This document shows, one piece after another, positions 1-7,571 of a DNA stretch of 64,000 nt. The notes below the pieces were generated by a model. The model was not told the origin of the DNA, did no database searches, and was given only the letters and a program-made list of their open reading frames with translations. The stretch spans positions 1-64,000 of the forward strand of contig JAIPJY010000015.1 in NCBI GenBank assembly GCA_021733925.1, read 5' to 3'. The position numbers were made by a program, and so were the translations under genes. How positions within the stretch are numbered: the stretch's first letter is position 1; each line of letters begins with the position of its first letter. Origin of the DNA: Prosthecobacter sp. Lineage in GTDB: Bacteria > Verrucomicrobiota > Verrucomicrobiia > Verrucomicrobiales > Verrucomicrobiaceae.

Positions 1-532
1 CAAGAAATGCCTTGTACAGCGCCTGATCCATGCTGCTGCTTGGATCAGACGGAGCGAACGAGAGTTTGATCAATTCATATTCCGCAGTTGTAGGAACTCG
101 TCCGTAGCTTGCAGCCCATTGCAGTCCCTTCTGATAGCCGGCAAATCCCGTGATCATAGATCCTTTCACCTCGTCTGAGAGCACAACTTTCTTTGATTCA
201 TTCGCCTGCTTAGGAGCAGGAGCGGGTTGAACATCGACGTTCGCATCTGGCAAAGGTGAGTCGCTGGCTGCTTCTTGCGAGAAGCGTTGTGGTGCTTCAG
301 CTTTTTGTCCTGTGGAAAGAACGGAAATGAGGAAATATCCTCCGACTATGACAACAAAGGCAGCAAAAGCCCAGGCAACCCTCTCAAAGATTGATCGGGG
401 CGCTGTGGGTTCCGCTTTGTTTGGGATTTGGATGGGGGAATCGCACGAAGGACAGACCACGACTTGGCCTGGTGTGATTGATTGAATAGCCATCTTTTGT
501 CTGCAAAGAGGGCATGAAAAACGGTGGTTCAT
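1..532 (-). CDS. Zinc-ribbon membrane protein, partial (C-terminus beyond window)
   Basis: An open minus-strand frame starts with ATG at 532 and runs off the left edge (177 codons visible). Residues 7-10 (CPLC) and 27-30 (CPSC) form a zinc ribbon. A hydrophobic segment follows at about residues 54-72, then a Pro/Ala/Gln-rich linker and a region ending near an ALYKAFL motif. The predicted layout is a cytoplasmic zinc ribbon, one membrane span and an outer domain of unknown function. The same plan is seen in the lyase at 30373-33231. It is transcribed away from the regulator at 619 across an operator-like dyad. Function unknown; the reading frame itself is well supported. Confidence 0.72.
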   Translation of the reverse strand, partial: MNHRFSCPLCRQKMAIQSITPGQVVVCPSCDSPIQIPNKAEPTAPRSIFERVAWAFAAFVVIVGGYFLISVLSTGQKAEAPQRFSQEAASDSPLPDANVDVQPAPAPKQANESKKVVLSDEVKGSMITGFAGYQKGLQWAASYGRVPTTAEYELIKLSFAPSDPSSSMDQALYKAFL

Positions 533-560
533 TTGGTTTGTGGGTTAGTGGTTTGGATAA

Positions 561-585
561 TTACACTACCGTTGTGTGAGTGTAA
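561..585. promoter_or_regulatory. Operator-like dyad between divergent genes
   Basis: TTACACT (561-567) and AGTGTAA (579-585) are perfect 7-base inverted arms separated by 11 bases, with a further inner ACAC/GTGT pairing. The dyad lies between the divergent starts at 532 (minus) and 619 (plus), where a Cro/CI-type repressor would be expected to act on both promoters. Binding by the 619 product is inference. Confidence 0.5.
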
Positions 586-618
586 AGAACGTGACGGACC
601 CGCTAATAGCAGGGTCAG

Positions 619-897
619 ATGACCAGTCCGACGCTCAAACGCTTATTGGCGAGATTGAAGCAGTTGCGTATGCAACAGGGGCTGACACAGGAAGAATTCG
701 CGGACAAAAATGGGATCTCTTATAAGTATTACCAAGCCGTCGAAGCAGGTCGCAAAAGAGACCCTCGCCTTTCGACTTTGGAACGATTTGCCAAGATCCA
801 CGGCATCGAGGTCTGGCAGCTGCTTGTCCCCCTTTCGGATGACAAGACAATCGTCAAAAAAGACGACCTGAAAGCAAAGCGCTCATCGAAGAAATGA
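619..897 (+). CDS. XRE/Cro-CI family transcriptional regulator
   Basis: A 92-residue protein made almost entirely of one helix-turn-helix domain of the XRE type at about residues 6-68. The turn and recognition helix are visible around QGLTQEEFADKNGISYKYYQ. The last 20 residues are Lys/Asp/Arg-rich. It faces the zinc-ribbon gene across the dyad at 561-585, the usual layout for an autoregulated repressor in phages and integrative elements. No enzymatic or ligand domain is seen. Targets are unknown. Classification is firm, the role as element repressor is inferred. Confidence 0.85.
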   Translation: MTSPTLKRLLARLKQLRMQQGLTQEEFADKNGISYKYYQAVEAGRKRDPRLSTLERFAKIHGIEVWQLLVPLSDDKTIVKKDDLKAKRSSKK

Positions 898-898
898 A

Positions 899-929
899 AG
901 CGGCTCCGGTTGTCATTCCCGGAGCCGCT
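899..929. terminator. Convergent hairpin terminator
   Basis: Eleven-base arms AGCGGCTCCGG (899-909) and CCGGAGCCGCT (919-929) with a 9-base loop lie between the convergent stops of the regulator (897) and the nuclease (937). On the minus strand a short TTTC tract follows; on plus there is no T run. It is probably a bidirectional terminator of modest strength. Confidence 0.6.
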
Positions 930-936
930 GGTGTGC

Positions 937-1752
937 TCAGTGCCATCGACGGCACTCGTTGAAGAACTCGCAACTGCCGCACTGCAGGCCAGGTGCGGGT
1001 ACGAAGTCCTCCATTTCCAGTCCTCGCACGTAGGAGTGGATCATCCGCAGGAGCTTGTCCTGCTGCTCCTGACTGGCTGGCCCGCTGCGGGTGACAACCA
1101 GCTTGGGCGTTTTAAGCCGCACCAGATGGTGCAGTTCAATGCCGCTCTCCTGCCGGTCGGTCGCTTCGCGGTAGAGCATGGCATACGAGGTCGTTTGCAC
1201 TTCGGTGAAGTGCAGCACCTTCTCGCTGTCGGGTGTGCGGCTGGTCGTCTTGTAATCGACGATGCAACCGCCCTTCCGCACGAGATCCATGATGCCAACG
1301 AGCTTGGGCAGGCCGTACCGGGCAAGATCGAGCTCCACTGAGACTTCCACACCTTCGGGCCGCTCATCCAAAGGAATGGGCGTGTCACGCAGGTAGGTCT
1401 CAAGGAGGGCGAAGGCACCGGCCTTGGTGCTTTCCTCTTCATCCCCCCAGTTGATCGGTTCATCCTCTTCCGCATTGGCCCAAGCCTGGTCAAACACAGT
1501 CCTGACCATCTCATCAAGCAGCGGGGCTTTGCGCCAACGGGCAAGATTCCACTGCTGCAAGACTGCATGAACGACGGTGCCGACCCGCATGGCCGAAGAG
1601 GGCTTCTTCAGTTTACCACTGAGGTAGCGGAAGTAGAACTTCAACCGGCACGACAACCACGTCCCCAAACGGGACGCGGAGATCGTTTCCAGCAGTTCGT
1701 CCTTGGTGCGGCCGGCCTTGGCAACTGACTCCTGATCGGGGGATGCGATCAT
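937..1752 (-). CDS. RecB/Cas4-like PD-(D/E)XK nuclease with Fe-S cysteines
   Basis: The 271-residue protein shows the layout of the RecB/Cas4/AddB nuclease group: SASRLGTWLSC near residues 25-35, a His in GTVVHAVLQ, Asp in GIMDLV, the D-X-K core in CIVDYKTT, and a following Q-x-x-x-Y motif (QTTSYAML). Cys35 plus Cys258, Cys261 and Cys267 match the spacing of the 4Fe-4S cluster in Cas4 and AddB. It likely acts as a single-strand exonuclease in recombination. Its ATG at 1752 overlaps the stop of the preceding gene in an ATGA, so the two are translationally coupled. No Cas genes or arrays are near, so a phage- or element-type recombination role is favoured over CRISPR adaptation. Confidence 0.85.
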   Translation of the reverse strand: MIASPDQESVAKAGRTKDELLETISASRLGTWLSCRLKFYFRYLSGKLKKPSSAMRVGTVVHAVLQQWNLARWRKAPLLDEMVRTVFDQAWANAEEDEPINWGDEEESTKAGAFALLETYLRDTPIPLDERPEGVEVSVELDLARYGLPKLVGIMDLVRKGGCIVDYKTTSRTPDSEKVLHFTEVQTTSYAMLYREATDRQESGIELHHLVRLKTPKLVVTRSGPASQEQQDKLLRMIHSYVRGLEMEDFVPAPGLQCGSCEFFNECRRWH

Positions 1753-2348
1753 GATGTGAGCCCTCCAATCACCGGTTTCGGCGCAGCACGGTAAAGGGCA
1801 GGGGAGCCCGCTGTTTCCGCGCTGGGATGACCATTTCCGTTGCTGCGCGGCTTTCCATTGCGCCTTGCACCGGCGTTGTAGCGCTCGAACAGCTCGTCAA
1901 TCAGACCGCTGGCCTGAAGTCGATCAAGCTGGCGGACGCCGGCGCCGAACATCTCCAGCGCGATCTGTTCGACCTCACTTTTGTCGATGTTCTTCTCTCG
2001 CACGACCTTTTCGATCAGCCCGCGTTGCTTGTCGCTGCACCGCCATGCTCCAGTGCTGGAGCCGTTGGTGTGCCCATTCCCATTGGCATGTGGATGTCTT
2101 CTGCCATTGGTGGCGGGTGGGGCGGCACCGTTGGTGGCGCTGCCGTAGGTATGGGCATCGGGCATGAACCCGACTTCTTGGATGGATTGATCCACCGCAT
2201 CCTGCAGGAGGCGGTAGAGCCTGCTGCTTTCCTGCTCGACCTGCGAGAGGTCGGTCAGTTCCGTGCGGATGGACACGGAGTATTGATGAGAGCTGTAGCC
2301 GGGCAGGCCCAGCTTCTTTGCGTAGTTTGCTTCGAGGACGATAGCCAT
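1749..2348 (-). CDS. Nuclease-coupled protein with SSAP-type C-terminal helical domain
   Basis: A 199-residue protein starting at MAIVLEANYAKKLG. This start has an AGGAG-type ribosome site 9 bases upstream, whereas the longer frame reaching 2501 would cross a terminator. The N-terminal 60 residues look compact, with a YSVSIRTEL strand motif and a helix ending in LLQDAVDQ. A Gly/Asn/His-rich linker follows at about residues 75-105. A helical domain at about 105-165 (CSDKQRGLIEKVVREKN onward) resembles the small domain at the C-terminus of phage single-strand annealing proteins. Together with the coupled RecB-like nuclease this suggests an annealing/exonuclease pair. Function is inferred from context. 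Confidence 0.65.
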   Translation of the reverse strand: MAIVLEANYAKKLGLPGYSSHQYSVSIRTELTDLSQVEQESSRLYRLLQDAVDQSIQEVGFMPDAHTYGSATNGAAPPATNGRRHPHANGNGHTNGSSTGAWRCSDKQRGLIEKVVREKNIDKSEVEQIALEMFGAGVRQLDRLQASGLIDELFERYNAGARRNGKPRSNGNGHPSAETAGSPALYRAAPKPVIGGLTS

Positions 2349-2357
2349 GATGTGAAT

Positions 2358-2363
2358 CTCCTT
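2358..2363 (-). promoter_or_regulatory. Shine-Dalgarno site fixing the start at 2348
   Basis: The minus strand reads AAGGAG at 2363-2358, nine bases before the ATG at 2348-2346. It decides in favour of the 199-residue product over the 250-residue frame. Confidence 0.7.
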
Positions 2364-2388
2364 GTGTTTGATGTTGGGATGAAGGCAC

Positions 2389-2415
2389 AAAAAAGCCCGG
2401 CGATTGGCCGGGCTT
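2389..2415 (-). terminator. Intrinsic terminator
   Basis: On the minus strand AAGCCCGGC (2415-2407) and GCCGGGCTT (2401-2393) form a 9-base stem with a 5-base loop, followed by a run of T (2394-2389). It ends the transcript of the 2443 gene. The nuclease pair downstream therefore needs its own promoter or read-through. Confidence 0.8.
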
Positions 2416-2442
2416 GAGAGTGACGAGGTGTTGATGATCCGA

Positions 2443-2880
2443 TCATTGATGCCGGTCCGATGGATCAGATCGAACTGGTGATGCTTCAGCGACACAAACA
2501 TCCGACGGCATCTGGTTCATGCGGCGCAAACCCTCGGCGACCAGACTGCTGGCGAGAGCAGTCATGGGGATGCCTTTGGATTTGGCCGCATGATAGAGCG
2601 GCGAGATGAGGGTGTGCTGAAGCCGGGGCGAGTAATATTTGGACTGCGCCATGAGATTGCTCCAGACCATCAGCGACGGCGAACTCACCACTGCCCAGTA
2701 ATGGGCTTCACAATACGCCCAGGTGACGGGCGGCTGTGGCGTAATGCCACTATGGGAAAGGCTCATCGAGCCAGAGGCTAAAGCCTTCCCCATATGATTA
2801 TGATCGGATTCGGCCGGAAACAGGCATTTAGAAACCAAGTTTCGGCAGGGGGGCCGCGTCTCGCTTCGCATTGCTACCAT
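2443..2880 (-). CDS. Hypothetical protein, possible small DNA-binding domain
   Basis: The frame is 145 residues. The start is uncertain: ATG codons at 2880 and 2793 are both possible and neither has a clear ribosome site. The stretch from about residue 79 to 120 (SKYYSPRLQHTLISPLYHAAK, then KGIPMTALASSLVAEGLRRM) is amphipathic and resembles a strand-helix-helix arrangement of ribbon-helix-helix proteins, but I do not recognise the family. A good intrinsic terminator follows the stop, which supports it being expressed. Part of the integrated element; function unknown. Confidence 0.5.
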   Translation of the reverse strand: MVAMRSETRPPCRNLVSKCLFPAESDHNHMGKALASGSMSLSHSGITPQPPVTWAYCEAHYWAVVSSPSLMVWSNLMAQSKYYSPRLQHTLISPLYHAAKSKGIPMTALASSLVAEGLRRMNQMPSDVCVAEASPVRSDPSDRHQ

Positions 2881-3346
2881 TTTTTTGCCAAAAATATTTG
2901 CTATCTAAGCACGTTATCTTCAGACTTTTTAGTGGTAGGCGTTCATGGAGAGCAGAGCGGTGAGTTCAAGATGAACTCGGAACTACTGAGTTTTCAGTCA
3001 GTGCCGCCATTAAAATGCTGGGGCAAACCAATGAAGGTGTGCTGTTGATGGTGGGCCGCGATCCTCAGGGAGTCAGCGATGACGGCTGCCAGAAGGCCAT
3101 ACTCACCCCAGAACCACGATACCATCTCCTACATGTCTGCAACGCTGCCATCAGCGGTTTGACCAAAGGTGTAACGATGATGGGTTGCGCGAAATTGATG
3201 GAGGGGAGGCCTTGGTTCGCAATTGGCGGCAGGCACTGTAGCAACCGCCACTGAGACCAAAAGGTGGACTGAGGGCATCAAGAACAATAACCGGATTCGG
3301 CGATCACTTGACTATACCGCAGCAGAAGGATGTGGCACAGTAAGTT
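2881..3346. other. Intergenic stretch without a supported gene
   Basis: The first 60 bases are AT-rich and may hold the promoter for the leftward gene starting at 2880 or 2793. Two short plus-strand frames (2794-3048 and 3015-3254) have no ribosome site, no recognisable domain and atypical composition. I see no repeat or RNA here. Confidence 0.4.
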
Positions 3347-4378
3347 CTATTCTTTAAAAGTGTAAGCGAGATTGATCTCCTTCTCCCAATTCTTGAGAAG
3401 ATCGAAAGCGCATTTGCATGTGTACCTGCTTTGTTCCATTGATTCGTATCTGGATTTTAGATTCTTTACGTGCTCTTTAAGGTCAAAAATTTCCATCGAG
3501 CATTCCTCCCCAGTGTAGTCCAAGGCGATCTCCTTGATCAAAGCCATCTCTCTTTGCTTCCAATTTATTGTTCCACGACGAAAACATTCGTTCACGCAAT
3601 CTTGGATCAGCGATATGGCTATTTCCTCTTCGGTCTTTGAGGCGTCAGGATAACCCTCTTCCTCTATCCTCCAAGCCAATTCCTCAGGTGACATGGGGGG
3701 CTCCCACTCCGGGTCGAAAGAATATCTCTCGGCTTCCCCCTCAGAAGAGATAGATTTATTTGGATTCAATTTAGATGAATCGAGTTCATTGGATATACTT
3801 CTATTGGATATACTTCCAGTCACCGTGGCTGCCCTGGTAGTCATGGAGAGAGACCGCGTAGTTATGGGGAGTGACTGAGCAGTCATTGAGGGTGACAGGG
3901 TGGTCACTTTGGCGGCAGTCACTGTGGGTGACTGGGTTGTCACTGTGGGTGACTGGGTCATCACTGTGGGGTCTGGCACCTTTTTGACCAAGCTCGCCTT
4001 ACTTTGGACCTCGGTCCATTCTTCAGGTGCTGTCATCTGGTAAGAATTGGTGTGCGATCCATCATGACGCCTGGTCACCCGAATCATCCGACGCTCCTCA
4101 AGCTCAGTAGTCGCCTTCATAACCAAATTGCGATTACACCCGCAATCAGAAGCCATAGATTTAATCCCGGCCCAAGATTTGCCTTCAACGTTCGCACGGC
4201 AACGAAGGAGGCAATACAATCGAAACGCATGCAGAGAGAGACCCGCTTTGTTTATGTATGAGTGTAGGAAGGAGCCGCTTTGCCACGACAAAGGCTTTGC
4301 TGGCAGTGCGGAGCCTATAGCTGCCGCCTCTGCTTTTGTGTCGTCCGCTGAGGGCGTAGGCAAATTGTTTACATTCAT
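3347..4378 (-). CDS. Winged-helix replication-initiator-like protein with Thr/Ser heptad linker
   Basis: A 343-residue protein. Residues about 35-125 form a winged helix-turn-helix domain (HAFRLYCLLRCRAN, GIKSMASDCGCNRNLVMKA, LEERRMIRVTRR) of the kind found in plasmid and phage replication proteins. Residues about 130-195 are a low-complexity linker of Thr/Ser heptads. The C-terminal half is acidic and helical, with no motif I recognise. It lies in the integrase-side gene group of the element, all leftward, so a role in element replication or control is plausible but not shown. No ribosome site is obvious at 4378. Confidence 0.6.
   Translation of the reverse strand: MNVNNLPTPSADDTKAEAAAIGSALPAKPLSWQSGSFLHSYINKAGLSLHAFRLYCLLRCRANVEGKSWAGIKSMASDCGCNRNLVMKATTELEERRMIRVTRRHDGSHTNSYQMTAPEEWTEVQSKASLVKKVPDPTVMTQSPTVTTQSPTVTAAKVTTLSPSMTAQSLPITTRSLSMTTRAATVTGSISNRSISNELDSSKLNPNKSISSEGEAERYSFDPEWEPPMSPEELAWRIEEEGYPDASKTEEEIAISLIQDCVNECFRRGTINWKQREMALIKEIALDYTGEECSMEIFDLKEHVKNLKSRYESMEQSRYTCKCAFDLLKNWEKEINLAYTFKE
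3918..3971. repeat. 21-base tandem repeat in coding sequence
   Basis: Two exact-length 21-base units (3918-3938 and 3939-3959) differ at one base, and a partial third unit follows (3960-3971). They encode heptads of the type PTVTTQS in the linker of the 3347-4378 protein; degenerate heptads continue on the protein level. Such arrays change length by slippage. Confidence 0.75.
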
Positions 4379-4490
4379 ATTGGGGGCGTTTTCTGCCCTT
4401 GCCCGTGACGAAAAACTGACTACTTTGGCGGTCTTCTTAGTTCCGCAAACAGCAGGCCCGTCTTTCTTCGCAGGAAGCGGGTTTGTTGTT

Positions 4491-4715
4491 TTATGCGTCC
4501 TTCTTGGCCTTCACGTCGAAGCGGGCCAATGCGGCCTCGACTGCTTCAAGGTTAAAGACAACACGGCGGCCTAGACGGCGAAACGGAATCAGATTCTGTG
4601 CGATCCAAGAATCGACGGTGCGGACACTGACTGCCTGGTGTTTTGCAAGACCATGGCGGTCAGTCCAAGGAGTGCTTGCAGTGGTTTGCGCTGGGGTGCT
4701 GTGGGTAGTTTTCAC
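4491..4715 (-). CDS. Excisionase/MerR-type helix-turn-helix protein
   Basis: A 74-residue protein from a GTG start at 4715. It carries a single HTH_17/excisionase-like domain at about residues 20-66: a recognition segment VSVRTVDSWIAQNLIPFRRLG followed by a wing RRVVFNLEAVEAALARF. These proteins act as excisionases or small regulators in integrative elements. It lies between the integrase group and the replication-like gene, all reading leftward, fitting a directionality factor role. The start could be moved slightly, but no ATG gives the whole domain. Confidence 0.7.
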   Translation of the reverse strand: MKTTHSTPAQTTASTPWTDRHGLAKHQAVSVRTVDSWIAQNLIPFRRLGRRVVFNLEAVEAALARFDVKAKKDA

Positions 4716-4786
4716 CCGTGTATATATGCACCACGTCGCACCGCGTCTAACCAGGGTTCATCTCACGCATCGAATGTGCTACACGA

Positions 4787-5857
4787 TCATTTAGTTTTTT
4801 GTGTAGTTCGTCGCGGCCTCGAAACATTCCCCATCCGCGCCTTCGCCCGCGCCTTTGCTTTTGCTTTCGCCAGTTCCCCAGTTCCGGCCCTCCGCAGTTT
4901 AGCGAGTCCGGCTTCTTCCCAAATATCAGTCCATGCTGCGGCGGACAGCTCCGATAAACTGGGGTGCTTCTCGATCAAGAGTAATTGCAGTTCACCCTTG
5001 GTCGGAAGGGCATGGTGCCGCAGGACCCATACCCGAAACTCTTCGATGGCGACAAGCGCAAGAGGCACCTGTCCACGGCCGGGAAGTGTTAAGCGTTTGC
5101 GGGATTTGTGTAGTGTGTGCGGGAGTTTGCGAGCGAGAGAATCGACCACTAAGCACAGTGCTTCCTTCGCCTTCAACGCCACTTCCTCCCGCTTGTCGTC
5201 TGGGGCGAAACGGACTGCGTTGAATAGCTGTGCCAGTGGTCCTTCCTTCCCCATAATCTTCGTGTTAGCGAGCAGTAAAGAATGCGCGACAGACAGTTCT
5301 GAATGCTCCGGCTCTACGATCTTTGAGTATGCCTTCTGGACTTTGCCCAGCAGGACTGCGCTATGAGTGCCGTTGTCATTTTGAACGATTTCGATCAAGC
5401 CTTCCAAGTATTTAACGGAGCCTCTACGAGAACCCGGCCGAAGTTCAGCAGCACGACTTGCGTTTGCACGCTTTCTCAGGACATCATAGAATTCGTCAGC
5501 CATAGCTATGCCACACTGCTCCAGATCGCGACGTGTGTCCGCAATCACCGCTGCCCGCACCGCCTCAACGACCCCTGCCTGCCAGAGCTCTTTGATCCTA
5601 TCCACTTGACTCTCCGATAGTTCTCCAATGCCGCCCCTGCTCCCATCACTGTCCACTCCCTCCATTGTAGAACGAAGCATGGCCAGTTCAGCCGCCGATA
5701 GCTTTTTTCCGCTGAACCCGGCGCTGTCCACTCCAGCCATTATTAAAGAAGCAATCGTAGCCACATCATCAACCGACGGTTTCACTGGCACATTCTCAGG
5801 GCGCTTCAGCGTGGTATGGTTTGCTGCCCTCCTGCCTTGGGCTTTTTCTTTTTTCAT
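4787..5857 (-). CDS. Integrase-coupled hypothetical protein
   Basis: The 356-residue protein has no domain I recognise. Its ATG at 5857 overlaps the integrase stop as ATGA, so it is translated together with the integrase. It is mainly helical, with an EDx-like acidic stretch early (VDSAGFSGKKLSAAELAML), a DEFYDVLRKRANASRAAEL segment near residue 122, and a very basic tail of Ala-Lys-Arg repeats from about residue 325 (ELAKAKAKARAKARMGN). The tail suggests nucleic-acid binding. A role in integration, transfer or maintenance is inferred from coupling only. Confidence 0.6.
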   Translation of the reverse strand: MKKEKAQGRRAANHTTLKRPENVPVKPSVDDVATIASLIMAGVDSAGFSGKKLSAAELAMLRSTMEGVDSDGSRGGIGELSESQVDRIKELWQAGVVEAVRAAVIADTRRDLEQCGIAMADEFYDVLRKRANASRAAELRPGSRRGSVKYLEGLIEIVQNDNGTHSAVLLGKVQKAYSKIVEPEHSELSVAHSLLLANTKIMGKEGPLAQLFNAVRFAPDDKREEVALKAKEALCLVVDSLARKLPHTLHKSRKRLTLPGRGQVPLALVAIEEFRVWVLRHHALPTKGELQLLLIEKHPSLSELSAAAWTDIWEEAGLAKLRRAGTGELAKAKAKARAKARMGNVSRPRRTTQKTK

Positions 5858-7014
5858 GCTGCCACCTCCATGCGTATGATGTTTGTTGGTGTCTTCGGCG
5901 GCATGATCTTGAAGTACGCTATTGCGTCCTTCCGCGCTACGATCTCGCGGTAATGGTCGAACAGAACGTCCGTTCCCTTGTGCCCTAGCTCCAGTGCTGT
6001 TTTGGCGGCGTTCTCATACGCCGCTAGGTGGCAAGAAGCGAAGGTGTGACGGGCGGCGTTATGCGGCCAGTCTTTGATGCCAGCGACGAGGCATGCTGTC
6101 TTACGGGAGTTGCGAAAGATTTGATCGGACGGACGCAATGGGCCGGATGCTTGAACGTATGGTTTCAGCCACGCTTTCAAATTCGGACTGATGGTTACAA
6201 TGCGCCTTTGGGCGCTCTTCGTGGCCTTGGCGGACAGGTCAATGATGCCGCGCTTGAGCTTAATGTCCTTCCAGTCGAGACGAGCAAGCTCCGCTTCACG
6301 TAGGCCAGCAAAGAACGCGATTGCATACACTGGGACGATGCGCGGCTCGGCGGCGACGAGGAACGCGGCCAATTCAGCATTTGTCAAAATCCCGGGCGGC
6401 GTGTTCTTGTCGGGGGTGATCTCGACAGAGGCTGTGGTGTTGACTGCCATCCAGCTTTTGCCAACGGCGAAATTGAAGAGATTACTCAAAACGGCCCGAT
6501 GATTGATCTGTGTCCGGCCTGTGCCTTTGATTCCAGCGAGGTAATTCTCCACATCGTCCTTGGTAATGGTCGAGATTATGCGCTTGCCATAGACCAACTC
6601 GAAGGCGGCGAGACGGTAGCCAAGGTTCTGAAGGTGCCGCTTGCTCCGCTTCTTACGCTCCTGTGAAAAGAGGAACTGCTCGGCGGCATGCTTCACAGTG
6701 ACGCTGGATTTCGTGCTTCGCAGGTGAGCGGCGTAGAACTCGACGGCACGCTCGAAGCTGAACTCTTCGGTGACGTGCGACGCTCTCAACTGCTTTTCGA
6801 TCTCGCGGGCAGAGAGCAAGGCGCGGAACTCGGAAGGAGACACGCCCCGCTCGGCAATGCCCACATTTTCCAGTTCGACAGCCTTGGCGTCTGCAAAGTT
6901 CTTGGCTTCCTGCTTCGTCTTAAAATATTTCTGAAGGTATTTGCCACCCTGAGAAAAAGAAGCGCGGAACTTGTAACCAGGGTGTCCCTTGAGTGGTTTA
7001 ATTGTGATCTTCAT
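5854..7014 (-). CDS. Tyrosine recombinase (phage-type integrase)
   Basis: About 386 residues from the ATG at 7014; the frame extends to 7053, but MKITIKPLKGHPGYKFR is the usual beginning with an AP2-like arm-binding strand. A core-binding SAM-like domain spans about residues 90-170. The catalytic domain shows the first Arg in AGLREAELARLDW, H-x-x-R in HNAARHTFASCH, and LGHKGTDVLFDHYRE with the His and the nucleophilic Tyr. All catalytic residues are present, so it should be active. It lies immediately left of the tRNA-Thr 3' fragment at 7111-7160, as expected for an element integrated in that tRNA, and reads into the element. Confidence 0.93.
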   Translation of the reverse strand: MKITIKPLKGHPGYKFRASFSQGGKYLQKYFKTKQEAKNFADAKAVELENVGIAERGVSPSEFRALLSAREIEKQLRASHVTEEFSFERAVEFYAAHLRSTKSSVTVKHAAEQFLFSQERKKRSKRHLQNLGYRLAAFELVYGKRIISTITKDDVENYLAGIKGTGRTQINHRAVLSNLFNFAVGKSWMAVNTTASVEITPDKNTPPGILTNAELAAFLVAAEPRIVPVYAIAFFAGLREAELARLDWKDIKLKRGIIDLSAKATKSAQRRIVTISPNLKAWLKPYVQASGPLRPSDQIFRNSRKTACLVAGIKDWPHNAARHTFASCHLAAYENAAKTALELGHKGTDVLFDHYREIVARKDAIAYFKIMPPKTPTNIIRMEVAA

Positions 7015-7110
7015 TATGCAGGACGTTGCAATAAATTGCACGGGATGCGACAAAAAACCGTTATGAAACCATTATAAATTCATGAAGGGGTTGAAAATGC
7101 AGAGAGTTAG

Positions 7111-7160
7111 GCGGTTTTGTAAACCGCAGGTCGTCGGTTCGACCCCGACTGCTGGCTCCA
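7111..7160 (+). other. Attachment site: 3' half of a tRNA-Thr gene (attR-like)
   Basis: The sequence contains an anticodon arm (stem GCGGT/ACCGC, loop TTTGTAA, anticodon TGT), a T-arm (GTCGG-TTCGACC-CCGAC), the 3' acceptor strand TGCTGGC, the discriminator T and an encoded CCA ending at 7160. The matching 5' acceptor strand (GCCAGCA) and D-arm are absent upstream, so this is not a functional tRNA. With the integrase directly to the left, this is the duplicated tRNA 3' end left at the far end of an element whose intact tRNA lies left of position 1. Confidence 0.85.
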
Positions 7161-7571
7161 TCGTGAAACGGCTGGAAAGCCCTAAAATCAAGACTTCCAG
7201 CGTCATTCGGTAAAACTCATCGGAAAGCAAGGGGAGGCATGGATAGGCTCCAAAATAAGCGGATTGGTTGCCTGCGGGGTCTGGCGTAGATGCGGTAGCT
7301 TCGATCATGGCAAAGGAGCCGGTCTGTGCATTGAATACTCCTTCAACGAAGCTTTGCTTAATTCGGCACGATCACGGTTTGCGGCATCTCCGTCACGATC
7401 TGTCTTGCGCCAGTGAATTGGCACTTGCGTTTTTGGTCGTGCTTTTCGCTGAAGCTTTTCCGCCAGCGTTGGTTTGCAATGCGTACGTGCGCATGAAAGC
7501 TGCTTTAATCGCTTGCCTCACGGAACCAAATCTGGCTGTTTCTGTGGTAAAAAGCGAGGTGGCGGCGCATG
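7161..7571. other. Intergenic stretch with possible pseudopilin-gene remnant
   Basis: No intact gene is supported. On the minus strand, 7341-7318 reads GVFNAQTG, similar to VLNAHTGA at the end of the neighbouring cassette D protein. It may be a decayed duplicate of that gene's 3' end. Any remaining ORFs are short and one is antisense to the tRNA fragment. Confidence 0.4.

Noticed and set aside
937-1752. Cas4 of a CRISPR system
   Set aside because: Shares the Cas4-type fold and cysteines but no cas1/cas2 or array is near; neighbours are element genes.
2794-3254. Two short plus-strand ORFs
   Set aside because: No ribosome site, no domain, overlapping each other and the start of a minus-strand gene.
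7111-7160. Functional tRNA-Thr gene
   Set aside because: The 5' acceptor strand and D-arm are missing upstream, so it cannot fold as a tRNA.
7072-7308. Minus-strand frame with EPAVGVEPTT
   Set aside because: It is the reverse of the tRNA 3' fragment; this peptide is a known artefact of translating tRNA antisense.
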